A stretch of DNA of 64,000 nucleotides. It comes from Plotosus lineatus. Taxonomy: Eukaryota; Chordata; Actinopteri; Siluriformes; Plotosidae. Positions 1 through 11,008 of this stretch are shown piece after piece. Location: the NCBI GenBank assembly GCA_024760905.1, contig CM045729.1:84819550-84883549 (forward strand), given 5' to 3'. Every line of letters starts with the position of its first letter. Position 1 is the first letter of the stretch. A model generated the notes under the pieces. That model did no database searches and was not told the origin of the DNA. It saw nothing but the letters and a program-made list of their open reading frames with translations. Both the position numbers and the translations under genes were made by a program.

Positions 1-1706
1 AGTGAAGAGGGAGAAAATGATCTATACGGGTTGACACAGCAGAGAAATAGAGATGGGAAGGACGTGCAGCAAGTTAGATTGATAAAGGACAGAGAGGGAA
101 ATGTATTGACTGATGACAGAAGTGTGCTGGGAAGATGGAAAGAGTACTTTGAAGAGTTGATGAATGAGGAAAATGAGAGAGAAAAATGAGTAGAAGAGGT
201 GACTGTTGAGGACCAGGAAGTAGCAAAGATTAGTAAGGGTGAAGTGAGGAGGACATTGAAGAGGATGAAGAGTGGAAAGGCAGTTGGTCCTGATGACATA
301 CCGGTGGAGGTATGGAAGTGTCTAGGAGAGGTAGCAGTAGATTTTCTGACAAGAACATTCAACAAGGTCTGAGAGAGTGAGAGGATGCCAGAGGAATGGA
401 GGAGAAGTGTGCTGGTGCCCATTTTTAAGAACAAGGGAGACGTGCAGAGTTGTGGCGACTACAGAGGGATAAAGTTGATGAGCCATAGAATGAAGTTATG
501 GGAAAGAATAGTGGAAGCTAGACTAAGGGCAGAGGTCAGCATTTGTGAACAACAGTTTGGTTTCATGCCAAGAAAGAGCACCACAGATGCAGTGTTTGCC
601 TTGAGGATGTTAATGGAGAAGTACAGAGAAGGTCAGAGGGAGCTGCATTGTGCCTTTGTGGATCTGGAGAAAGCATACGACAGGGTGCCGAGAGAAGAAC
701 TGTGGTATTGCATGAGAAAGTCTGGAGAGGCAGAGAAGTATGTCAGAGTGGTGCAGGACATGTATGAGAGATGTAAGACAGTGGTGAGGTGTGCTGTCGG
801 TGTGACAGAAGAGTTCAAGGTGGAGGTGGGACTGCATCAAGGGTCAGCTCTCAGCCCCTTCTTGTTTGCTATGGTGATGGACAGGCTGACAGATGAGGTT
901 AGGCAAGAATCTCCATGGACTATGATGTTTGCAGATGACATTGTGATCTGTAGTGAGAGCAGAGAACAAGTGCAGGAAAATCTGGAGAGGTGGAGGTATG
1001 CCCTGGAAAGGAGGGGAATGAAGATTAGCCTCAGTAAGACAGAATACATGTGCATGAATGACAAGGACCCAGGAGGAACGGTGAGGTTACAAGGAGCAGA
1101 GATAAGAAAGGTGGAGGATTTTAAGTACTTAGGCTCAACAATGCAGAGCAATGGAGAGTGTGGAAAAGAGGTGAAGAAGCATGTGCAGGCAGGTTGGAAT
1201 GGTTGGAGAAAAGTGTCCGGAGTGATGTGTGATAGGAGGGTATCGGCACGAATGAAAGGGAAAATGTACAAGACGGTGGTGAGGCCAGCGATGTTGTATG
1301 GTTTAGAGACAGTGGCCCTGGGGAAAAGACAGGAGGAAGAGCTACAGGTAGCAGAGATGAAAATGTTGAGGTTCTCTTTGGGAGTAACGAGGATGGATCG
1401 GATTAGGAATGAGCACATCAGAGGGACAGCACATGTAAGATGTTTTGGAGACAAAGTCAGAGAGGCTAGATTGAGATGGTTTGGACAGGTACAGAGGAGG
1501 GATCGTGAGTATATTGGTAATAGGACTCTGAGGCTGGAACTACCAGGCAGAAGGCCGAGAGGAAGACCAAAGAGACGAGTCATGGATGTGGTGAAGGAGG
1601 ACATGAAGGTCGTTGGTGTAAGAGAAGAAGATGCAGAGGATAGGGTGAGATGGAGGCAGATGATTCGCTGTGGCGACACCTGAAGGGAAAAGCCGAAAGG
1701 AAAAGA
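1..1706 (+). mobile_element. RTE-clade LINE, 3' part (copy A)
   Basis: The 3' portion of an RTE-type non-LTR retrotransposon; its left side is cut by the window edge. It runs from the linker between endonuclease and reverse transcriptase, through the RT domain, to a short AAAAGAAG-rich tail near 1680-1706 that also closes the other RTE copies here. The tail is followed at once by the endonuclease of another copy, so two elements are joined head to tail. Reading is broken near 187 (TGA in the purine-rich linker) and at 370 (CTT/TTA leucine position changed to TGA). The RTE assignment rests on RT motif style and the compact purine-rich 3' end. Confidence 0.85.
385..1683 (+). pseudogene. RTE reverse transcriptase domain, 5'-truncated reading frame
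   Basis: An open stretch of 432 codons covering most of the RT domain and its C-terminal region. Visible RT motifs are VDLEKAYDRV (motif A, metal-binding Asp), QGSALSPFLF (motif B) and MFADDIVICS (motif C, catalytic FADD), then FKYLGS (motif D/E region) and the C-terminal block ending in a Cys-Gly-Asp-Thr stop. The start is not genuine: it is the first Met after an inherited stop at about 368-370, and homologous coding sequence lies upstream to position 1. The protein would copy element RNA at a nicked target site. The same nonsense codon occurs in the mirrored copy at 8.25-9.96 kb, so this copy was already dead before it was duplicated. Confidence 0.82.
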
Positions 1707-1710
1707 AGAT

Positions 1711-2722
1711 ATGAAAGGTAGTAAAGCTAAAAGCGTCGGAGCAGGGTTTAAGCTGTTTTATCATGGTGTCGATGGGAAGAGAAATGGAGTCGGAGTCATC
1801 TTGAAGGAGGGGTTTGTCAGGAATGTTCTAGAAGTGAAAAGAGTGTCAGACAGAGTGATGAGTCTCAAGTTAGAAATTGAAGGTGTGATGTTCAATGTTG
1901 TTCGTGCTTATGCCCCACAGACAGGATGTGAGCTAAAAGAGAAGGAGAGATTCTGGAGTGAGTTAGATGAAGTGATGCAGAGTACCCCCAGAGGTGAAAG
2001 AGTGGTCATTGGTGCAGACTTCAAGGGACATGTTGGTGCAGGCAACAGAGGGGATGAGGAAGTGACGGGCAGGTTTTGTGTTCCTGTCCTGGATACCAAG
2101 ACAGATGTTGATCGATTATTCAAAAAGGATGGAAATGGCTGTGGTAAATACTTTCTTCAAGAAGAAACCGGAGCATAGGGTGACTTATGAAAGCGGAGGT
2201 AGGAACACACAGGTAGACTACATCTTGTGTAGGCGATGTAATTTGAAGGAAATCAGTGACTGCAAAGTAGTAGCGGGTGAGAGTGTTGCCAAACAGCATA
2301 GAATGGTGGTATGCAGGATGACGTTGATGGTGAGGAAGGTGAAAAGGGCAAAGGCAGAGCAGAAGACAAAGTGGTGGAAGCTGAAAAAGGAAGAGGGTCA
2401 TGTTGTCTTCAAGGAGGAGTTGAAACAGGCTTCGGGTGGTCAGGAAGTGCGTCCAGATGACTGGACAACCACAGCCAATGTGATCAGGGACACAGGTAGG
2501 AGAGTACTTGGTGTGTCCTCTGGAAGGAAAGTAGATAAGGAGACTTGGTGGTGGAATGAGGAAGTGCAGGAGTGTGAACAAAATAAGAGGTTAGCTCAGA
2601 AGAAGTGGGACACAGAGAGGACCGAAGACAGTAAACAGGAGTACAGGGAGACACAGTGTAAGGCGAAAGTAGCAGTGTCAAAGGCCAAACTGAGGGCGTA
2701 TGATGACTTGTATGGAGAGTAA
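1711..2722 (+). pseudogene. RTE endonuclease and linker (broken)
   Basis: Two overlapping reading frames (1711-2178 and 2078-2722) together cover the endonuclease and the linker toward RT. Endonuclease signatures include FYHGVDGKRNGVGV, a VRAYAPQ block and VIGADFKGH. In active relatives the last motif is ADFNGH, so the conserved Asn is Lys here. A frameshift lies around 2080-2150, where the sequence also differs from other copies. The following part contains the conserved TQVDYILCR and TKWWKLKKEE blocks. The enzyme would nick target DNA to prime reverse transcription. The start at 1711 is an artefact of the fusion to the upstream element tail. Confidence 0.75.
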
Positions 2723-4410
2723 GGAGGGAGAAAATGATCTACACAGGTTGGCACAGCAGAGAAATAGAAACGGGAAGGACGTGCAGCAAGTTAGATTGAT
2801 AAAGGACAGAGAGGGAAATGTATTGACTGATGACAGAAGTCTACTGGGAAGATGGAAAGAGTACTTTGAAGAGCTGATGAATGAGGAAAATGAGAGAATA
2901 ATAAAAAAAAAAAGAGCAGAAGAGGTGACCATTGAGGAGCAGGAAGTAGCAAAGATCAATAAGGGTGAAGTGAGGAGGGCACTGAAGAGGATGAAAAATG
3001 GAAAGGCAGTTGGTCCTGACGATATACCTGTGGAGGTATGGCAGTGTCTAGGAGAAGTAGCAGTAGTTTTTCTGACAAGAACATTCAACAAGGTCTTAGA
3101 GAGTGAGCAGATGCCGGAGGAATGGAGGAGAAGTGTGCTGGTGCCCATTTTTAAGAACAAGGGAGATGTGCAGAGTTGCGGCGACTACAGAGGGATAAAG
3201 TTGATGAGCCATACAATGAAGTTATGGGAAAAAATAGTGGAAGCTAGACTAAGGACAGAAGTCAGCATTTGTGAGCAACAGTTTGGTTTCATGCCAAGAA
3301 AGAGCACCACTGATGCAATGTTTGCTTTGAGGATGTTAATAGAGAAGTACAGAGAAGGTCAGAGGGAACTGCATTGTGCCTTTGTGGATCTGGAAAAAGC
3401 ATATGACAGGGTGCCGAGAGAAGAACTGTGGTATTGCATGAGGAAGTCTGGAGTGGCAGAGAACTATGTCAGAGTGGTGCAGGACATGTATAAGAGATGT
3501 AAGACAGTGGTGAGGTGTGCTGTCGGCATGGCCGACGAATTCAAGGTTGAGGTGGGACTGCATCAAGGATCAGCTCTGAGCCCCGTCTTATTTTCGATGG
3601 TGATGGACAGGCTGACAGACAAGGTTAGGCAGGAATCTCCATAGACTATGATGTTTGCAGATGACATTGTGATCTGTAGTGAGAGCAGAGAACAAGTGGA
3701 GGAAAATCTCTCTAGATGGAGGTATGCCCTGGAAAGGAGAGGAATGAAGGCTCGTCGCAGAAAATCAGAATACATGTGTGTGAATGAGAAGGACCCAGGA
3801 GGAACGGTAATGTTACAGGGAGCAGAGATAACGAAGGTGGAGGATTTTAAGTACTTAGGCTCAACAATCCCGAGCAATGCAGAGTGTGGAAAAGAATTGA
3901 AGAAGCGTGTGCAGGCAGGCTGGAATGGTTGGAGAAAAGTGTCCGGTGTGATGTGCGATAGGAGATTGTCGGCAAGAATGAAAGGAAAAGTGTACAAGAC
4001 GGTGTTGAGGCCTACGATGTTGTATGGCCTAGAAACAGTGGCGCTGGGGAAAAGGCAGGAGGCAGAGCTCGAGGTAGCAGAGATGAAAATGTTGAGGTTC
4101 TCTTTGGGAGTAACGAGGATGGATAGAATCAGGAATGAGCACATCAGAGGGACAGCACATGTTTAGACGTTTTAGAGACAAAGTCAGAGAGGCTAGATTG
4201 AGATGGTTTGGACATGTACAGAGGAGGGATAGTGAGTATATTGGTAGTAGGATGCTGAGGGTGGAACTACCAGGCAGAAGGCCTAGAGGAAGACCAAAGA
4301 AGAGATTTATGGATGTGGTGAAGGAACACATGAAGGTCATTGGAGTAAGAGAGGAAGATGCAGAGGACAGGGCGAGATGGAGGTGGATGATTTGCTGTGG
4401 CGACCCCTGA
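2700..4410 (+). pseudogene. RTE reverse transcriptase (three broken frames)
   Basis: Linker plus RT domain in frames 2700-3644, 3648-4166 and 4135-4410. Motif A (VDLEKAYDRV), motif B (GSALSPVLF) and motif C (MFADDIVICS) are all present. A TAG interrupts the frame between motifs B and C at about 3643, where sister copies have TGG. A further indel near 4160 breaks the C-terminal region. Nothing marks it as expressed. Confidence 0.78.
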
Positions 4411-4439
4411 AGGGAACAGCCAAAAGAAAAAGAAGAAGA

Positions 4440-4785
4440 TTCATACCGATAACATAAGATGGGAAACACTCATGATTATTCACATGATTACAAAACAATT
4501 TAAACATTATCTCAATAAAAACAGCTAGTGTCATCAGAATTTCATATAAATCAAACGGCTGTTAATTACAGACTTTCAAAACACAAACTATAGGAGTTGA
4601 TGTAGAATTGCTTGGTGAGAGTGTGCACTCAACCCAGGCTTGGACCTGGTTCTCCCAAGACCAGAAGACTCAAAAGCTACAACAACAAGCGTGTACAGCT
4701 CTATTACGAACTACAACTCGTCCCAGAAATATCTCACGCACAAGGAAGGTTAGGGTTGAAAACAAAGGCGATTACCTTGACAGTA
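4440..4785 (-). mobile_element. 5' fragment of the U6-targeting DNA transposon, minus orientation
   Basis: This matches the region just upstream of the first coding exon in the copies at 42 and 59 kb. Shared stretches include ACATAAGATGGGAAACACTC at the exon end, the block beginning ATTACAAAACAATTT, a TCAAACGGCTGTTAATTACA block, and CACAAGGAAGGTT. It ends near 4775 at GATTACCTT, the position of the leader-exon splice donor in other copies. No coding exon is present. Confidence 0.7.
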
Positions 4786-5019
4786 TGACTTAAAAACAAT
4801 GATAATGACTAGTGCTTCAAGATTGCATGTCCTCCAAACCTGATGTTTTCCTTCCCTCTTCCTGTCGTAAACTGGTCTTGTTATGTTGGATTTTACGACA
4901 CGGCCCAACAATCATTTCTCACAAAACTATATGCGTAAGAATAGAAGATGTAGCTTTTTCATTTACGAGAAAGCTGATATATGTTCGTTGGTATTTTCAG
5001 TTTTCAGTTCCACTTACCT

Positions 5020-5345
5020 TGGGAGACGTTTTCTCATAGGCCAATCGCACTAAAGCTATCGCTGGTCTATCATCGATCCGAACATACCGATTGGCTGAAA
5101 CGTCTCTGGTCCGTCATTTCGCCAAGATGTGTCTGCTCTTTTCTGTTACGTAGTTCTATCGTGGCCTTGACTTTTCAGCCAATCAGATTCTCTGTTATTT
5201 CTATAACGGCCTTCTGATGTTTCAGCCAATCGGATTCTCTGTTAGTTCTATGGCGGCCTTATGATGTTTAAGCCAATCGGATTCTCTGTTAGTTCTCTAA
5301 TGGTGACGTTTCATCCAATCGGATCGACCTGGGATTGACCTATGA
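5020..5345. promoter_or_regulatory. Divergent CCAAT-box arrays at opposed transposon 5' ends
   Basis: Perfect or near-perfect NF-Y-type CCAAT boxes occur in both orientations. Reverse-oriented copies lie at about 5039 and 5089; forward copies (AGCCAATCGG type) lie at about 5177, 5224, 5272 and 5313, spaced 41-48 bp. The same motif, with flanking TTTCAGCCAATCGG, lies upstream of every other copy of the DNA transposon here. The switch in orientation near 5110-5140 marks where two transposon 5' ends face each other. Confidence 0.6.
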
Positions 5346-5545
5346 GAAAACGTCTCCCACTATAGAGCCGTTTTTGCGAAGATTTCTTTCGGCATTTTCA
5401 ACCATCACGCCTCCCGCAAAAGATGAAAGGTAATCGCTTTTGTTTTCAACTATAACCTTCCTTGTGCTTTACATATGTTTGGGCCGAGTTGTAGTTAGTA
5501 GTTGAGCTGTACACGCGTGTTGTTGTTGCTTATGAGCCAATTGTT
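5346..5545 (+). mobile_element. 5' leader fragment of the DNA transposon, plus orientation
   Basis: The sequence around AGATGAAAGGTAATCGCTTT and the following GTTGTAGTTAGTA and ACACGCGTGTTGTTG stretches match, in plus orientation, the leader region of the copies at 25.7, 44.9 and 62.5 kb. The AAAG|GTAATC step looks like the splice donor of a non-coding first exon. Homology fades after about 5530. It probably belongs to the same insertion as the gene at 11.0-15.7 kb, separated from it by later RTE insertions. Confidence 0.55.
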
Positions 5546-6190
5546 GAGTGTTGAGGCGCATGCGTTACTGTCGGACGTATTTTCTACACGGGAGCAGTTT
5601 CTGAGTCAAAACTTCGATTTTACTTGCAATGTCACTCGGAATCATCTTCTATTGTGTATCTTTACTGTAAGACCGAAGCCAGGAAATGTGTGTTGAAATC
5701 ATATGAAGAGATCGTGAGTGTCAAAGATTTCTCCATCTGGATATTGTAACCAACCAAATTTGCCGCCTTTTTGACGCCATTACGACACGTATGGAACAAT
5801 ATCTCAATCCAGGCATGTGATTTGACCAAGCCCAAAAAGACTGAAAATTGCTGGGGGTCTGGGGGCGGAGCCATGGTGGGGGGACAAGCCCCCAAAATAA
5901 CATTACACAAAACAGCAGTAAAGAATATTTCCTATAATCAGGGATGAGATTGGCCCTTTATGGAAAAAAGGGAAAAATGGCAGGGGTCAAGGGGCCGCGG
6001 GCGAAGTGCCCTTGATGGGGGGTTCAGGTTCAAAAAGTTTGGGGTTGTACTTAGAAAAAGGTGCTGAATTAATGTCTCCTGGAAGCAATATTTTTAACAA
6101 GAACCTTATGAAAATTATTTAAAAATTGAATTTTACAGTTATATGCCTAGTTTTAATTTCAAATACTTTAAACCAGGGGTCTGGAACCTT
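5546..6190. other. Unassigned spacer with G-rich blocks
   Basis: No convincing coding sequence or RNA gene. Two G-rich blocks (about 5850-5905 and 5965-6035) contain short self-complementary GGGG/CCCC segments. A CAGGGGTCTGGAACC at about 6172 resembles a hAT-type terminus but is cut off by the RTE tail. Confidence 0.5.
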
Positions 6191-8250
6191 TTTGACTTCT
6201 TCTTTTCTTTTTGGCTTTTCCCTTCAGGGGTCGCCACAGCGAATCATCTGCCTCCATCTCACCCGATCCTTTCGCATCTTCTTCTCTTATACCAGCTACC
6301 TTCATGTCCTCCTTCACCACATCCATGAATCATCTCTTTGTTTTTCCTAAAGTCCTTCTGCTGGTAGTTCCAACCTCAGCATCCTACAACCAATGTACTC
6401 ACGATCCCTCCTCTGTACATGTCCAAACCATCTCAATCTAGCCTCTCTGACTGTCTTCAAAACATCTAACATGTGCTGTCCCTCTGATATACTCATTTCT
6501 GATCCTATCCATCCTCGTGGCTCCCAGAGAGAACCTCAACATTTTCATCTCCGCTACCTCCAGCTCTGCCTCCTGCCTTTTCCTCAGCGCCACCGTTTCT
6601 CATCCATACAACATCGCTGGACGCACCACCGTCTTGTACACTTTTCCCTTCATTCTTGCTGACACTCTCCTATCGCACATCACACCGGACACTTTTCTCC
6701 AACCATTCCAGCCTGCCTGCACACGCTTCTTCACCTCTTTTCCACACTCTCCATTGCTCTGGATTGTTGAGCATAAGTACTTAAAATCCTCCACCTTTCT
6801 TATCTCTGCTCCCTGTAACATCACCGTTCCTCCTGGGTCCTTCTCATTCACACACATGTATTCTGATTTTCTGAGGCTAACCTTCATTCCTCTCCTTTCC
6901 AGGGCATACCTCCACCTCTCTAGATTTTCCTGCACTTGTTCTCTGCTCTCACTACAGATCTCAATGTCATCTGCAAACATCATAGTCCATGGAGATTCTT
7001 GTCTAACCTCGTCTGTCAGCCTTTCCATCACCAGAGCAAACAAGAAGGGACTCAGGGCTGACCCTTGATGCAGTCCTACCTCCACCTTGAACTCTTCTGT
7101 CACACCGACACCACTCTCTTACATCTCTCATACATGTCCTGAACCACTCTAACATACTTCTCTGCCACTCCAGACTTTCTCATGCAATACCACAGTTCCT
7201 CTCTCAGCACCCTGACATATGCTTTCTCCAGATCCACAACGGCAAAATGCAGCACCGTCTGTACTTCTCGATTAACATCTTCAAGGCAAACATTGCATCT
7301 GTGGTGCTCTTTCTTGGCATGAAACCAAACTGTTGTTCACAAATGCTGACCTCTGGCCTTAGACTAACTTCCACTATTCTTTCCCATAACTTTATCGTAT
7401 GGCTGATCAACTTTATCCCTCTGTAGTTGCCACAACTCTGCACGTCTCCCTTGTTCTTAAAAATGGGCACCATCACACTTCTTCTCCATTCCTCCAGCAT
7501 CCTCTCACTCTCTAAGACCTTGTTGAATGTTCTTGTCAGGAAATCTACTGCTACCTCTCCTAGACACTTCCATACCTCCACCGGTATGTCATCAGGACCA
7601 ACTGCCTTTCCATTCTTCATCCTCTTCAATGCCCTCCTGACTTCACCCTTACTAATCTTTGCTACTTCCTGGTCCTCAACGGTCCCCTCTTCTACTTTTT
7701 TTTTTCTTATTTCTCTCTCTCTCATTTTCCTCATTCAGTAGCTCTTCAAATACTCTTTCCATCTTCCCAGCACTCTTCTGTCATCAGTCAATACATTTCC
7801 CTCTCTGTATTTACCACAGCCATTTCCATCCTTTTTGAATAATCGATCAACATCTGTCTTGGTATCCAGGACAGGAACACAAAACCTGCCCGTCACTTCC
7901 TCATCCCCTCTGTTGCCTGCACCAACATGTCCCTTGAAGTCTGCACCAATGACCACTCTTTCACCTCTGGGGGTACTCTGCATCACTTCATCTAACTCAC
8001 TCCAGAATCTCTCCTTCTCTTTTAGCTCACATCCTGTCTGTGGGGCATAAGCACGAACAACATTGAACATCACACCTTCAATTTCTAACTTGAGACTCAT
8101 CACTCTGTCTGACACTCTTTTCACTTCTAGAACATTCCTGACAAACCCCTCCTTCAAGATGACTCCGACTCCATTTCTCTTCCCATCGACACCATGATAA
8201 AACAGCTTAAACCCTGCTCCGACGCTTTTAGCTTTACTACCTTTCATATC
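6191..8250 (-). mobile_element. RTE-clade LINE with internal deletion (copy B')
   Basis: Minus-strand counterpart of copy B. On the coding strand it starts in the endonuclease at about 8247 and runs to the 3' tail at about 6195. It lacks the segment between the endonuclease and the linker: at about 7807 the frame jumps from the endonuclease (KKDGNGCGKY) straight into the linker (REGNVLTDD). The joint to the upstream element tail at 8250 is the same as in the plus-strand pair. Confidence 0.82.
6600..8247 (-). pseudogene. RTE endonuclease-RT remnants
   Basis: Three reading blocks on the minus strand: 8247-7735 (endonuclease N-part fused to linker by deletion), 7734-7204 (linker and start of RT) and 7103-6600 (RT motif C, FADDIEICSE, and downstream). 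The stretch between 7204 and 7103 holds the motif A-B region out of frame. The endonuclease carries the same ADFKGH substitution as copy B, as expected for mirrored copies. No intact protein can be read. Confidence 0.75.
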
Positions 8251-9955
8251 TTCTTTTCCTTTCGGCTTTTCCCTTCAGGTGTCGCCACAGCGAATCATCT
8301 GCCTCCATCTCACCCTATCCTCTGCATCTTCTTCTCTTACACCAACGACCTTCATGTCCTCCTTCACCACATCCATGACTCGTCTCTTTGGTCTTCCTCT
8401 CGGCCTTCTGCCTGGTAGTTCCAGCCTCAGAGTCCTATTACCAATATACTCACGATCCCTCCTCTGTACCTGTCCAAACCATCTCAATCTAGCCTCTCTG
8501 ACTTTGTCTCCAAAACATCTTACATGTGCTGTCCCTCTGATGTGCTCATTCCTAATCCGATCCATCCTCGTTACTCCCAAAGAGAACCTCAACATTTTCA
8601 TCTCTGCTACCTGTAGCTCTTCCTCCTGTCTTTTCCCCAGGGCCACTGTCTCTAAACCATACAACATCGCTGGCCTCACCACCGTCTTGTACATTTTCCC
8701 TTTCATTCGTGCCGATACCCTCCTATCACACATCACTCCGACACTTTTCTCCAACCACTCCAACCTCCCTGCACATGCTTCTTCACCTCTTTTCCACACT
8801 CTCCATTGCTCTGCATTGTTGAGCCTAAGTACTTAAAATCCTCCACCTTTCTTATCTCTGCTCCTTGTAACCTCACCGTTCCTCCTGGGTCCTTGTCATT
8901 CATGCACATGTATTCTGTCTTACTGAGGCTAATCTTCATTCCCCTCCTTTCCAGGGCATACCTCCACCTCTCCAGATTTTCCTGCACTTGTTCTCTGCTC
9001 TCACTACAGATCACAATGTCATCTGCAAACATCATAGTCCATGGAGATTCTTGCCTAACCTCATCTGTCAGCCTGTCCATCACCATAGCAAACAAGAAGG
9101 GGCTGAGAGCTGACCCTTGATGCAGTCCCACCTCCACCTTGAACTCTTCTGTCACACCGACAGCACACCTCACCACTGTCTTACATCTCTCATACATGTC
9201 CTGCACCACTCTGACATACTTCTCTGCCTCTCCAGACTTTCTCATGCAATACCACAGTTCTTCTCTCGGCACCCTGTCGTATGCTTTCTCCAGATCCACA
9301 AAGGCACAATGCAGCTCCCTCTGACCTTCTCTGTACTTCTCCATTAACATCCTCAAGGCAAACACTGCATCTGTGGTGCTCTTTCTTGGCATGAAACCAA
9401 ACTGTTGTTCACAAATGCTGACCTCTGCCCTTAGTCTAGCTTCCACTATTCTTTCCCATAACTTCATTCTATGGCTCATCAACTTTATCCCTCTGTAGTC
9501 GCCACAACTCTGCACGTCTCCCTTGTTCTTAAAAATGGGCACCAGCACACTTCTCCTCCATTCCTCTGGCATCCTCTCACTCTCTCAGACCTTGTTGAAT
9601 GTTCTTGTCAGAAAATCTACTGCTACCTCTCCTAGACACTTCCATACCTCCACCGGTATGTCATCAGGACCAACTGCCTTTCCACTCTTCATCCTCTTCA
9701 ATGTCCTCCTCACTTCACCCTTACTAATCTTTGCTACTTCCTGGTCCTCAACAGTCACCTCTTCTACTCATTTTTCTCTCTCATTTTCCTCATTCATCAA
9801 CTCTTCAAAGTACTCTTTCCATCTTCCCAGCACACTTCTGTCATCAGTCAATACATTTCCCTCTCTGTCCTTTATCAATCTAACTTGCTGCACGTCCTTC
9901 CCATCTCTATTTCTCTGCTGTGTCAACCCGTATAGATCATTTTCTCCTCTTCACT
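7807..9955. repeat. Right arm of the large inverted repeat
   Basis: Reverse complement of 1-2151, including the RT nonsense codon and the RT-tail/endonuclease joint. The few differences cluster at about 8735-8770 (several substitutions plus a one-base loss). Homology with the left arm continues to the window edge. Confidence 0.85.
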
Positions 9956-10786
9956 TTCCAACTGAGCATACAAGTCATCATACGCGCTCTGTTTTGGCCT
10001 TTTACACTGCTACCTTTGACTTACACTGTGTCTCCCTGTACTCCTGTTTACTCTCTTCGGTTTTCTCAATGTCCCAACTTCTTAGCTAACCTCTTCCTTT
10101 GTACACACTCCTGCACTTCCTCATTCCAACAACAAGTCTCCTTATCTACTTTCCTTCCAGATGACACACCAAGTATTCTCCTACCTGTCTCCCTGATCAC
10201 ATTAGCTGTAGTTGTCCAGTCATCTGGAAGCACTTCCTGACCACCAAAAGCCATTTTCAACTCCTCCTTGAAGACAACCCGACACTCTTCCTTTTTCAGC
10301 TTCCACCACTTTGTCTTCTGCTCTACCTTTGCCTTCTTCACCTTCCTCACCATCAGCATCATCCTGCACACCACCATCCTATGCCGTTTGGCAACACTCT
10401 CACCCGCTACTACTTTGCAGTCACTGTCTTCCTTTAAATTACATCACCTGCACAAGATGTCGTCTACCTGTGTGCTCCTACCTCCACTTTCATAAGTCAC
10501 CCTATGCTCCTCTCTCTTCCGGAAGAAAGTATTTACCACAGCCATTTCCATCCTTTTTGCAAAATCTTCCAACATCTGTCCTTCTGCGTTCCTGTCCTGG
10601 ATACCAAACCTGCCCATCACTTCCTCGTCCCCTCTGTTTCACTCTTTTCACTTCTAGAACATTCCTGACAAACTCCTCCTTCAAGATGACTCCGACTCCA
10701 TTTCTCTTCCCATCCACACCATGATAAAACAGCTTAAACCCTGCTCCTATGCTTCTAGCCTTGCTACCTTTCCACCTGGTCTCCTG
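8251..10786 (-). mobile_element. RTE-clade LINE (copy A')
   Basis: Coding strand begins at about 10786 with the endonuclease block QETRWKGSKARS and runs through linker and RT to the 3' tail at about 8255. It lies in an intron-like region of the DNA transposon copy 1: sequence downstream of 10787 matches intron sequence of the 24, 43 and 60 kb copies. Confidence 0.82.
8275..10777 (-). pseudogene. RTE endonuclease, linker and RT remnants
   Basis: Blocks on the minus strand: 10777-10502 (endonuclease start), 10377-10066 (TKWWKLKKEE linker block), 9572-8733 (RT motifs A, B and C, with FADD) and 8799-8275 (RT C-terminal region). The endonuclease has a large internal deletion around 10640. The RT block starts after the same in-frame TGA as copy A. 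A one-base loss at about 8752 shifts the frame just after the GWSGWRKV block. Confidence 0.75.
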
Positions 10787-11008
10787 AATTATTATGAAAA
10801 ATATAATTGTAAGATGTAATGTAACACTACCCATTTTGTATCTGGGCTTACATCGGTACGATTGTACTTTAATAATAGAACATAATCGTCTGATATATGA
10901 CAAACATGGTTCTGATCTCTTATTATAGCCGATAATACCACGGGTAAATATTCCATGAAGTTAGCTGAACTTGTCAGCTTTATTTTAGAATAATTTTTGT
11001 ATTTACAG

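Larger units (their letters stand above)
1..2151. repeat. Left arm of a large inverted repeat
   Basis: This stretch reads nearly identically on the opposite strand at 7807-9955. It includes the unusual RT-tail to endonuclease joint at about 1706/1711 (mirrored at about 8250). Homology stops just after a GGTAAATAC at 2143-2151. The left arm may extend beyond the window start. The paired coordinates sum to about 9,956-9,958, with only small indels. Confidence 0.85.
1707..4435 (+). mobile_element. RTE-clade LINE, near full-length but dead (copy B)
   Basis: The most complete RTE copy in the window. It starts within the apurinic-like endonuclease and runs through the linker and RT to the typical 3' end (GGCGACCCCTGAAGGGAACA, then A/G-rich) at 4400-4435. 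It is 5'-truncated within the endonuclease, as is normal for LINEs. It carries an in-frame TAG replacing a Trp just before the FADD block (about 3643), plus a stop-generating change at about 4163. The 3' end abuts a fragment of the DNA transposon at 4440. Confidence 0.85.

Noticed and set aside
837..1679. Long reverse-strand open frame opposite the RTE reverse transcriptase
   Set aside because: Antisense shadow of the RT frame; Ser/Leu/Pro-rich translation with no domain, repeated opposite every RTE copy.
6172..6195. CAGGGGTCTGGAACC as a hAT terminus
   Set aside because: Too short and no internal hAT sequence follows; the RTE tail starts immediately. Left as a possibility in the spacer entry only.
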